Origin: Coccinella septempunctata
Taxonomy: Eukaryota; Arthropoda; Insecta; Coleoptera; Coccinellidae
Assembly: GCF_907165205.1 (NCBI RefSeq)
Contig: NC_058192.1
Location: 40,142,001-40,206,000 of the forward strand
DNA: 64,000 bases
Direction of reading: 5' to 3'
The position numbers and the translations under genes were made by a program. Below are positions 55,874 through 64,000 of the stretch, piece after piece. The stretch's first letter is position 1; each line of letters begins with the position of its first letter. The notes under the pieces were generated by a model. It saw only the letters and a list, made by a program, of their open reading frames with translations. It did no database searches and was not told the DNA's origin.

Positions 55874-55949
55874 GTTGACGAATGAGTTTTGTTGCTCTGA
55901 TGAGGTCAAATAAGACCGAAACCATGGTCAGCATCTACTCATTGTCGAC
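55874..55949 (+). ncRNA. Type I hammerhead ribozyme, second direct copy
   Basis: The best of the three. CTGATGA (55897-55903), stem II GGTC/GACC, GAA (55918-55920), stem III ACCATGGT (55921-55928), cleavage after C 55929. Stem I: TGCT/AGCA, internal loop, AATGAG/CTCATT, GTTGAC/GTCGAC. The 8-nt palindromic stem III is too short to close well in one molecule, so cleavage may work best between two copies in a dimeric transcript. Confidence 0.87.
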
Positions 55950-56277
55950 GAAATGAAATTTCTGGTAATACTTCGAGCGATGATAGTTTGTTAGTTCGAT
56001 TTAGATCGTTACATTCGTTGATTTCATTATCTGCGGATGTTATGCATCTGAATTAATTTGTTTACTATTCTATAATCTTAATCCTAATAATTTTTATCAA
56101 CCTTACTAACTATATAATCTCGAATCTAAGTTAACCTATTCTACAATTTTAATCCTAATAATTGTTACATCAACTTACAATATTTATAACTTTTATAATA
56201 TTTTCAAAACATCAGCACTTTCAAATTCAACCCTAGGTATTATTTTGCATTTTCAATCTTTCAGACCTTCTAATGGA

Positions 56278-57297
56278 TACATCTTTATTATTATCCTCAC
56301 AACTCTCAATATTAGAACCATCATACAATTTTACAAACTGATTAATATGCATTTAATTATCTGTCCATTAGTCTTAAGCCCTATATGAAATGTAACAGGA
56401 GTTAATTTTCTTATTATTTTTCCTTCCAACTTTACATTTTTTTTCTTATTTCCTAGTTCCTCTGTTATAACTTTATCTCCTACTTTCAAATCACCTCTAA
56501 CAAAATTCCATTGTATCATACATACTCTATTAGCTAATTTACTCGTGAAAAAATCAAATCTACTCTTGATTGGCCTCTGAAACATTATTTCTGCAGGCTA
56601 ACTGCCCGTAACAGAGTGTATCATAGTGCGATAATCAAACAAAAACAAGTTTATTGCTGATCTTAAAGATTTACCAGATGAAACATTTTTTTTTACTTTA
56701 TCCTTGAAAGTATGAACTAAATTTTCAGCTGCGCTTTTGGTCGCAGGGTGATAGGGTGGAGAAAACGAATGATTAACATCCACTGATTCTAAAAATCTCT
56801 TGAATTCAGAGCTTGTGAACTGAGGACCATTATTATCAGTAACTAAATGATCACAAAGGCCATACCTCGAAAACAGAATTTCAAACTTTTTTATTGTTCT
56901 TTCAGATGAGGTATTTTTACCCATATCACAAACTTGTGGCCATTTCGACTGGGCATCTGTTATAATCAAAAACATGTGACCATAAAAGGGTCCTAAAAAG
57001 TCAGCGTGTAATCTCGACCAAACATTAGTAGGATATAGCCATTTCATAAAACATATTTTTTCAGGTCTTTCACTATTACTAGCACATATTTTACATGTAT
57101 TCACTGAATTTTCGATATCGAGATCTATTTCTGGCCGCCAAAAATAAGATCTTGCTGCTTGCTTCATTCTGACTACACCAAAATGTGATTTATGCAATCT
57201 TGCTAAAACTTCTTTTCTTAAACTCTCTGGTATAACAACACGCACTCTTTTCACAATACAGTCCTTTTCAACTCCCAGTTCAATTCTTTTATCAAAT
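56278..57297 (-). pseudogene. Ty3/Gypsy integrase
   Basis: Minus strand. HHCC finger: LARLHKSHFGVVRMKQAARS and NTCKICASNS (H..H..C..C). Catalytic core: RLHADFLGPFYGHMFLIITD (first Asp), VTDNNGPQFTSSEFKRFLES (second Asp) and HPATKSAAENLVHTFK (Glu). The C-terminal domain follows after one in-frame stop (56595-56597): FDFFTSKLANRVCMIQWNFV, LKVGDKVITEELG and KLTPVTFHIGLKTNGQII, a Gypsy GPY/F-like region. The integrase would insert the element DNA. The RT part upstream is missing (truncated at 57297). It is not obviously the missing end of the Gypsy copy at 28.6 kb. Confidence 0.88.
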
Positions 57298-57299
57298 TT

Positions 57300-57745
57300 G
57301 TTTTTCTTTTTTCGATAACAAACATTTTCTTACTTCAAACTTGAATTTATTCACTGACAAATTTCTAATTTCCCTGGGTAATTTGTTGAAAAATTTTACT
57401 GCAGTGTAATTAGGAGACTTCTCGAATGTAGAGGTCTTGTGGACAAAGGACCTTATTGAGTGACCATGTCTTGTTTCATAATTATGATTAGATGATACAG
57501 TTTGTGAGTCAGTTAAGAAATTTCTGAAATGTAAAACTGATCTAGAAAAAAAATTGATGGAGCAGTCAGCAAATCATTTTATATGAAAAATGATCTACAG
57601 ATAATTCTCTTTTGCGCCACAAAAACCCTTCTGAAGTCAACATCATTACCCCATAAAATAATTTGATATTGAATGAAACTATAAGCGCCAGAATAATATG
57701 TTGAAACGTTATGACGTATAGTTGAGTCCTCTCTTCGAGTGGTTC
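57300..57745 (-). pseudogene. CR1-like RT C-terminal fragment
   Basis: The minus strand gives YYSGAYSFIQYQIILWGNDV and FRRVFVAQKRIICRSF, matching the Y.L..YGI..WG......VF..QKR.IR block after the RT, followed in broken frames by a C-terminal region (LHSRSLL.. and a basic end). No catalytic part is present. Confidence 0.65.
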
Positions 57746-57997
57746 TTTTTTCGTGAATTTCTCGTTGAATATTCAAGAAAATTGGGGGAAAGTGTTTCCC
57801 AAACCACTTAAAAAAATATGAGTATTTTGTGCGAAATTTTTCGTGTGAATAATTGTTGTTTTCGTCGAATTTTCGATAAAGAAAGGGAACGCAAGAAATT
57901 TCCCGATAAGATTGTACATCTACCAGCTGTAAGTACAGTATTGTTTACATACACCTCGATTGTAAATAGAATTCGAATTCTGCATTCAAGTCTTGAA

Positions 57998-58412
57998 ATG
58001 ACAAATGAGGTTGCTTGCCATTGCTGTAACAAACTTTTCGGCAATCATCTTGTCCTTACATGCTGTTTGTGCCATAACGTCTTTGGTAATACCTGTGTCC
58101 GATTGTCGAACTCAGAAGTTCGCTATAAGTTGCAAGAAGTCAGTTTTTTGGAGCTGCAGTGATTGTCAGAAGATTGGCAATGATATTCAGTCACTGAGAT
58201 CACTTATTGTTTCACTGCAAAAGGAAATAATAGAACTAAGAGCAGACATCCAGTCTAACTCCAATCAAGGCAGTCATATCATTGAAGATACTTCCTTCGA
58301 AGAAATGATTTTGGAGATTGAGGAGCGTCAGAAGAGGAGGAATAATGTGATTATTTATGGGCTGGAGGAACACGTAACTAGCAAAGTTGCTAGTGAGAAA
58401 ATCAAGCATGAC
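57998..58412 (+). pseudogene. ORF1 with PHD-like finger and coiled coil
   Basis: From MTNEVACHCCNKLFGNHLVL the Cys/His ligands C..C, C..C, C, C..C appear over two frames (57998-58160, 58145-58412), the PHD-like finger of this ORF1 type, as in 16803-17337. A coiled coil follows (QSLRSLIVSLQKEIIELRAD) and then EIEERQKRRNNVIIYGLEE, the usual start of the RNA-binding domain. A frameshift splits the finger near 58140; the frame stops at 58413. Confidence 0.72.
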
Positions 58413-59243
58413 TAAACCATTGTCAAGAAATTGAGAATTCCTGATGAGATGAGGAATGCTCAAGGTAACATAAAAGTGGACAACGTAATATTGCAGACTC
58501 GTTTTCTACATATTCCGAAAGTGTTTATCAGGTTCCACAATGCGTGCGCTCAGATGACGTTGTTCAGTTTCTGTTGATGATTTGATACTAGCTGCTGAGA
58601 AATTAAAAAACAAGAATACGGCCGGACCGGATGGCATACCGAGTTTTCTCGTCAAAGATTGCATAAATGCTTTAGCCTTACCACTCCTGCAAATTATGAA
58701 TTTATCATTGAAGACTGGTAAATATCCTTCTATCTGGAAACTTTCTAAAATTATCCCAGTTCTGAAAAAGGGGGATAAATCTGTAGTAACGAACTACAGA
58801 CCTATATCAATTCAATACAAAAAGAAGGAGTACTATACGGTGTACATCACTCCAAGCTGCCTCACCGGGCGCATCGGAAGAATTAAATATTAATGGAAAC
58901 AACAATTGGAATTGTCGTTCCAATAATGTGAGTTAGTCATGAACTATCATAGGAGGTCCCAGAGAAGTCGAAATATTCAAGTGCAATTGTAACCGGTTTC
59001 GGGATCATTTTCATGGCTCCCAAGTTCAACGACTTCCCGCAGTCATAGTGAGCGAACCCCCTCAACTCGCCCGTGGTCCTTGATGAATGTTTTCACATTC
59101 GATGACTGCGGGAAGTCGTTGAACTTGGGAGCTATGAACTGTTATAGGAGTCTGCAGAGAAAGCGAGGTCTGGTTCAGTCTTTGCGTGACAGGTGGCGTA
59201 TCGTGATGAGAATATCTCAAAGCGACATCCCATGATCGCATAA

Positions 59244-59482
59244 AGGTGCCTACAGATTACTCTGACGTGACGTGGTCCTACGTCATAATGCGCATGATTC
59301 AAAAATCTAACGAAGGACTTTGCGCGGTAGTGTTCAAATTGTTCTGACGTGACGTGGGAATGCATGTCTAACGTCACGTCAGGCGAGTTTGAACGCTTCC
59401 GCGCAAAATCCCATGTTAGATTTTTGAATCATGCGCATTATGACGTGGTATCACGTCACGTCCGAGTAATCTGTAGACACCT
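59244..59482. mobile_element. Palindromic MITE, TSD TAA
   Basis: Arms of about 110 bp beginning AGGTGYCTACAGATTACTC face each other around 59360; TAA flanks both ends (59241-59243, 59483-59485). Repeated gacgtgacgtg strings occur in both arms. Non-coding, nested in the ribozyme element. TAA duplication suggests PIF/Harbinger. Confidence 0.85.
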
Positions 59483-59509
59483 TAAGACTTCCATCCACCG
59501 CTCGGAAGA

Positions 59510-59572
59510 TTCAAGCTATACTGTACTGACGAGGGAAAATGATCCCGAAACCGGTCTACAATTGCACTTGAA
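59510..59572 (+). ncRNA. Type I hammerhead ribozyme
   Basis: CTGACGA (59526-59532), stem II GGGA/TCCC around AAATGA, GAA (59547-59549), stem III palindrome ACCGGT (59550-59555), cleavage after C 59556. Stem I: GTA/TAC next to the core, then an internal loop, then TTCAAG/CTTGAA. All conserved core bases are present. The family differs in sequence from the ribozymes at 55.1-55.9 kb but shares the layout, including the short palindromic stem III. Confidence 0.85.
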
Positions 59573-61281
59573 TATTTCGACTTCTCTGGGACCTCCTATG
59601 ATAGTGACTAACTCACATTATTGGAACGACCATTCCTTCGGAATTGTTGTTTCCTTCAATATTCTATATCAATTCGTCAAATTTTATATGAAAATATATT
59701 CCCAAGCATAAGGAACAGGATACGTTCTGAGCAAAACGGATTTATGCCACAGCGTTCAAGCTTGACCAACTTAGCGGTGTTCTCGCTAGAATTGATCAGT
59801 CTGAACAACTAGATGTTATATATACAGATTTCAGCAAAGCATTTGATCGAGTCGACCACTGGCGGCTAATTATGAAACTGAAATTTAGATAAGGATTTTC
59901 GGATGGACTGATAAAGTCATGAGCTCATATTTATCCAACAGGCTTCAATATGTCAGAGTTGAGAATTCGAATTCATTTCCATTTCTCGCATCGTCCGGGG
60001 TTCCTCAGGGATCGAATTTGGGACCGCTTTTATTTATTTTATTCATAAATGATTTGCTCGATGGAATGGGGGTTTTGGGTTTGCTTTTTGCTGATGATTT
60101 GAAATTCTTTCTGAAAGTCAAATCTTTACTGGACTGTGTTGAACTGCAGCATGCGATTGATCGATTATATCGTTGGTGTGTTCTTAACTGCTTGAGCTTG
60201 AATGTTGAAAAGTGTCATGTAATATCTTATACTAGAAAAAAGTTTTCAATTCGGTATCCTTATAACTTGAACGGAAATGATTTGAATCGTGTGACGTAGA
60301 CTCGGGATTTAGGTATACTGTTCTACGAGAAATGTTCTTTTGTGCCCCACATTGAAGAAACGATATCCTCTGCGTTCAGGACATACGGGTTTATAGTGCG
60401 TAATAGTGAATACTTCTTGAACACTCGTATATTCACATCACTATTCAATTGATAAGGAGTAAGCTTGAATACGCTAGCATAATATGGCGACCTATCTATA
60501 AATGTCATGTGAATAGGTTGGAGGCGGTTCAGCGGCGTTTTTACAAATTTCTAGTTTGGAGGTTGGACTATGTTTTCCCTCCAATAGGTTGCGACCACAA
60601 GGGTCTTCTAAAAAGATCCAGTGCTCAGCCACTAGAAACTAGAAGAGCTCTATTAGCTCTTAATACTCTATTCAAATTATTGAATAACAGGACTGACTGC
60701 CCAGCACTGTTGGAGAAACTTCCAATTTTAACTCCACGTTTAGAGAGTAGAGGTAGATCACTTTTTTATTTGAGATCGGGAAGGACAAATTTGAGCTTGC
60801 AGTCGCCAAGTCATTATATGTGTGATATATATATATAATCAAATAGCAGATAATGTTGATTTATTTTCTGATTCCTTGGAAAAAATCCTGAAGGCGTATA
60901 TAAGTACCTACTGTTGAATAAACTCATTACAATTAGGGATTTATACAATTTAATTTTTTTTTCTTTCAGTGTTGATGTTCATTGTTGTGGGTTCAGTAAT
61001 TTTTGCATTGTTTCTATTTCCAGATTTATATTTTTATTTTTTTTCGTTTTCTCATTTATATTTAGGCTGTAATATGGATTTATATATTTTTTTTTTCGAA
61101 TATTTAGACTTCCTGTAATTGGGTGTCTTACCTGTTGGAAATAAAGGCTTATTAATAATATACAGAAATGAGTGATTGCCTATCTATAGTCCTCTTCAAA
61201 ACTTTAACTGCATAATACGCACCATTCACTTTGTTACAAACAAATTCGATTTGGTCTTGCCATGTCAACTTACGGTCGTTT

Positions 61282-62946
61282 TCAATAACCTATCTATCCA
61301 TCAAAACGGTGGATAGATAGATACTAGGGATAGACCGATCTGTCCTTTTGTGCTTGTTTACGTTTCAATATTCTATCTGCAGATAGCGATTCTTAGGCGT
61401 GGATCTCACTGGAGCGATACGATAAACGATGCGACAAGTGATTCGATAAGCAACCCGACCCTGATTCGACACCGACCTCTTATAACCGTGCAAACGTAAT
61501 GGAAGCAACTAATTCTGTGCACACTGAAGCGATCGCGATACTACACCGATAAATATCTGAATCGCGTCGGTTTGGGCGACACAGCTACCGGGTCGCTTCA
61601 GCGACAGAAAGGTGATTGAGAATCAAATCGTAAAAAGTAGCATAGAATTTCGTAATTGATTGACAATTAAGCGCTTAATTTGGATATCGTATCGCTTCAG
61701 TGTGCACTGGAGTGTTGCGAAGATAAAAGTTGCATCGGGCGATAAAAGATTGCTCATGTTGCATCGCTTATCGTATCGCTCCAGTGAGAACCGCGCCTTA
61801 CTGGCCGCAGCGATCTATCCCTTCCTCTGAAATGAGGTCACATTGACAACCAGAGATAGGAACTTTCATTATATATGCGCCTATCTGCGTTTCAAAGAAA
61901 TTTGAAGTAAACCATCGATTGTAAAAATTATCTCCGGTAGTTCAGTTTTTCGATCTGTCGATTTCGAGCAGTAAGGGGTAGAGATAAGCATTGGAAATTG
62001 TTATCAGGGTGCATTTCAGTGCTGTTTTCTTGACAATTGAATTGTTATTAACTTTGAAAAATGGATTATTTGAGTAGCGACAACAGCGACATGGAATTAT
62101 TAGAGATGGTTGATGAGAATAAAGTGAATCGGAAGAGACCATAATACAAAAAGTTTATAAAGCACGAGTTGATTACATAATTATTTTGAATGATTACGAG
62201 TTCACATGTAGAATTCAACTGAGCAAAGGTGCTGTGAGTGAATTATTGGATTTAATTAATCCATATTTGAGGGCGCAATGTGGGAAAATTAAAACCGAAG
62301 AGTTGAAGGATTCGGTCAATCGTCTCCAACCCTCCTGTTTCAATTTATTGTTGGTAGCATTAATAGCATGGCCTTTCTTTAGTCATTGGTTTTGATTTAG
62401 GCTGAAAAAATCTTTGCCTTCAGAACTTGAAATTAATGAAAAATGAATATCGATAACAACGGCGCTTTTATTTGAAGGTACTTACGGTTGAGGAATTCAT
62501 TTTCAAGTATTGCGTGGTTCAGAATCTCGACCAACAATTATTGTGATGTATTTATTGCCGTATGCACCTTTCATTGAACGACGTTTAAGCATAGAATCTC
62601 TATGGGAAAAAAAGGCATTAAAGAATTAAGCTCGTTTAATGAAACGGTGCATACAGGTATGTAGTCATACACACGATTAACCTTTTATACATAATCTTCA
62701 AATATTTACACTTTCTAGTTTCTAACACACTCCAATATCTCAAACACTAGAAATGAATTAATAATGTGAGGTCTTATATTAGTGTTCTGTGGTCTGAGCT
62801 GAGTAGATCCCTATCTATCCTTGCCTTGAGATAGATAACGTCAAACCATAATTGTGAAATGCAAACCATAGATAGATAACTACAAGGATAGATAGGCAGA
62901 CAAACTGGAGATAGCGATCTATCCCTTATCTTGGATAGGTTATTGA
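61282..62946 (+). mobile_element. PIF/Harbinger-like DNA transposon relic
   Basis: Ends ttttcaataacctatc (61279-61294) and gataggttattgaaaa (62934-62949) are inverted, with cggYcg on both sides (possible duplication with one mismatch). Many (g/c)atagata strings lie near both ends. A frame at 62186-62395 reads YEFTCRIQLSKGAVSELLDL followed by INPYLR, resembling the start of Harbinger nucleases (F...R.SK..F..LL..I.P.L). An upstream short ORF at 62060 (MDYLSSDNSDMELLEMVDEN) could be an N-terminal exon. The rest of the nuclease is lost. Confidence 0.6.
61396..61797. mobile_element. Harbinger-like MITE, TSD TTA
   Basis: TIRs of about 40 bp start GGCGYGGWTCTCACTGGAGC and are flanked by TTA (61393-61395, 61798-61800). 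402 bp, GC-richer than the surroundings, with internal repeats of the gcgatacga/tcgcttca type. Nested in the Harbinger-like relic. Confidence 0.85.
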
Positions 62947-63417
62947 AAACGGCCGTTAGAGTCTATGTGAATGCCCAACAATCTGGATGACGTACAACAT
63001 TTGAAAACAGAACAATTAAAAGAAATCATGAAATCAGATGGTATTTCCCTTCTTAAATTAACATTAAGGAGCGCCGTCTTTTTCAAATTCATAGTCAATC
63101 GATTCAAATAGTTGGTGCTGTTTAATGATTGCAGCAATTCTGTCGGACCGAATATTTTTTCATCGTATATTCCAGTCCATAAATTCACCGTAAAGTGGTT
63201 TGAAAAGGGCATTTCTCAATAGAGGCAGGGCATGTCTTAGCGAAGGGGGGGCCATTTTGAGCATTTACTCTCATAAGAATTCTGAATTTCTATTATTGAT
63301 ATTTTTATAAAGTTTCTTCACAATAGATTTGTTGATGTTGATGGTCTTGTGCGTTATTATATTATATCATTGCAATTAATGAATAATTTCATTTTATAAG
63401 TAATTTAAGGACTAACT

Positions 63418-64000
63418 GACATTTTTCAAGAGAATTATTCAATATGTTACAGCAGAATCTGCAAAATGAAAGAATTTGTAGAAAGGGTGACAAAATCAGT
63501 TTTTCACAAATTTGCTCCATTTTCGATAAACATTCAAATATCTTTTTTCGTGAAGAAGGTTATTACCTATATTTTACCTTTTCGGAATCCTCACAAAATG
63601 GGCAACTTTTCAACGTAATGTGCAGAAAAGATCTAGTGTCTTTTTTTTATACCACGTCAGATAGAATTCAGCACAAAAAAACACTTTCTTCAGAACATGA
63701 ATTTTAATTTTTTTTTCAGAATCCCTGCATAATATTTTGTGGTATTTTTCATTGCATGAATTGAAGTAATCATTCAACAAAATTTACGGAAAAAACTGAT
63801 TCGAAAAGTATTAAATTGTAGCTTCCGGAAGAGAGAAAGCATTTTAAGCAAAAAAATTCAACATTTTCATAAAACATCAAATAACTCGAAAACTGTGAGA
63901 CTTTTATATGAACGATTTTTTCACATCAGGTAGAGCCCATTCTGATCTACTTTCCGTTTTCGTCTGACGTGGTCTTTACGGGACACCCTGTATATATATA
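63418..64000 (+). repeat. Dispersed 0.58-kb repeat, copy 2
   Basis: Direct copy of 26164-26742 reaching the window edge, with about 95% identity. It keeps an 87-codon open frame (63444-63707) whose differences from the first copy include several amino-acid replacements but no stop. I do not recognise the predicted peptide. The segment 63213-63417 to its left has no recognised content. Confidence 0.85.

Larger units (their letters stand above)
54909..56064 (+). mobile_element. ORF-less element with three hammerhead ribozymes (PLE-derived/retrozyme-like)
   Basis: The element is flanked by ctattYtataat (54897-54908 and 56065-56076), a 12-bp duplication with one mismatch. Its structure is: an inverted partial unit (54909-55145), a direct unit (55146-55618) and a second, shorter direct unit (about 55640-56064). 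The two direct units are about 95% identical, and the inverted arm pairs with the first over some 240 bp. Each unit carries a hammerhead motif; cleavage positions in the direct units are 490 bp apart. Each direct unit also has a tatttatacatca box and gaataaa(a/g) strings. No coding sequence is supported. Inverted plus direct repeats, ribozymes in the repeats and a long duplication are Penelope traits; the lack of ORFs suggests a non-autonomous derivative. Confidence 0.85.
54719..56165. repeat. 71-bp tandem repeats, split by a ribozyme element
   Basis: A 71-bp unit (ccttactaactaaatagtct..aattgttatcaa) occurs three times in tandem at 54719-54908 and continues with diverged copies at 56065-56165. 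The array was interrupted by the insertion at 54909-56064. It lies downstream of the Gypsy integrase (minus strand) and is probably part of that element's untranslated region or LTR. Confidence 0.88.
58814..59663 (+). mobile_element. ORF-less PLE-like element with hammerhead and inverted arm
   Basis: Flanked by perfect ctatatcaattc copies (58802-58813, 59664-59675). Left arm (58893-59010) and right arm (59550-59663) are inverted copies (gtgagttagtca.., cataggaggtccc..). The right end holds a complete hammerhead; the left arm holds only its last third, as in truncated inverted PLE repeats. Inside are a foldback (ttcaacgacttcccgcagtc, 59028, mirrored near 59120) and a nested MITE (59244-59482). 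The first 79 bp are unlike the other end. No coding sequence. Confidence 0.8.
58582..60838 (+). pseudogene. CR1-like RT, split by the ribozyme element
   Basis: First part (58582-58813): LAAEKLKNKNTAGPDGIPSF, WKLSKIIPVLKKGDKSVVTN and the NYRPISI block, which is cut at ISI. Second part (from 59676): RQILYENIFPSIRNRIRSEQ, NGFMPQRSSLTNL, VIYTDFSKAFDRVDHWRLI, SGVPQGSNLGPLLFILFIND and the catalytic LLFADDLKFFL (59919-60299). C-terminus (60449-60838): IRSKLEYASIIWRPIYKC, RLEAVQRRFYKFLVWRLDY. Removing the insert and one target copy gives a continuous ISIRQILYE reading. Confidence 0.85.
57950..60850 (+). mobile_element. CR1-like non-LTR element with ORF1 finger and RT, interrupted
   Basis: Plus strand: ORF1 part (57998-58412), a deletion that removes the endonuclease, RT (58582-58813 and 59676-60320) and C-terminus (60449-60838), then a 3' UTR to about 61164 with aataaag and (TTA/ATT)-rich end. 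The 850-bp ribozyme element (58814-59663) splits the RT, with a perfect 12-bp duplication. Confidence 0.82.
61165..63212 (-). pseudogene. CR1-like RT thumb fragment, split by a Harbinger-like element
   Basis: Minus strand: the right piece (63212-62950) has LNRLTMNLKKTALLNV, then SSRLLGIHIDSNG, the FLG...D block. The left piece (61280-61165) continues KLTWQDQIEFVCNKVNGAYY and AVKVLKR. Together they form the usual LGI.IDS...W..HI...C.K......VL.. region, interrupted between NG and KLTW. No catalytic residues. Confidence 0.7.

Overview
This is a eukaryotic nuclear window, AT-rich and almost wholly made of transposable elements in various stages of decay. There is no bacterial gene organisation. 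The only piece of ordinary host coding sequence I recognise is one spliced exon of an animal-type cryptochrome (CRY2/cry-m) at 5364-5515 (+). A CRY2-type gene together with the mix of Jockey, CR1-like, RTE, R4/Dong, Penelope, BEL/Pao, Gypsy, Tc1/mariner and PIF/Harbinger-like elements points to an insect other than a higher fly, such as a beetle. The order is an inference. The window is probably the TE-filled intron space of that gene and its flank.

Layout. 0-5 kb: decayed non-LTR reverse transcriptase (RT), a 1008-bp tandem duplication, a 130-bp (TA)n tract and Gypsy remnants. 5-7 kb: the cry exon and a MITE. 7-17.5 kb: two Jockey-clade copies (-), the second broken by a Harbinger-like MITE and a Penelope-like element (PLE). 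17.5-20.8 kb: PLE RT pieces around a large foldback repeat. 20.8-28.3 kb: a nested stack in which one CR1-like RT (+) is interrupted by a MITE, a Tc1/mariner relic and a BEL/Pao element that itself carries an RTE element. 28.6-32.1 kb: a Gypsy gag-pol (-). 32.1-36.3 kb: a PLE tail and an R4/Dong-like element (-) abutting a (TAA)n microsatellite. 36.3-39 kb: a CR1-like element with a PLE insertion (13-bp target-site duplication, TSD), then a long palindrome. 40-49 kb: two CR1-like copies head to head, then a third RT fragment. 50-52 kb: a PLE. 54-57.3 kb: BEL and Gypsy fragments with 71-bp tandem repeats. 57.3-61.2 kb: CR1-like RTs. 61-64 kb: a Harbinger-like relic and a dispersed repeat.

The most interesting content is a set of self-cleaving hammerhead ribozyme candidates. 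A 1.16-kb ORF-less element (54909-56064) has one inverted and two direct terminal-repeat-like units. Each unit carries a near-perfect type I hammerhead; the two direct sites lie 490 bp apart and a 12-bp TSD flanks the element. A second ORF-less element (58814-59663, perfect 12-bp TSD) has an inverted-arm structure and one intact hammerhead. Their architecture (inverted plus direct repeats, ribozyme in the repeat, long TSD) matches Penelope elements and their small derivatives, often called retrozymes. The coding PLE copies in the window carry more degenerate hammerhead-like hairpins at the equivalent place.

Most elements are 5' truncated or frameshifted. I saw no transfer RNA, ribosomal RNA or CRISPR array.
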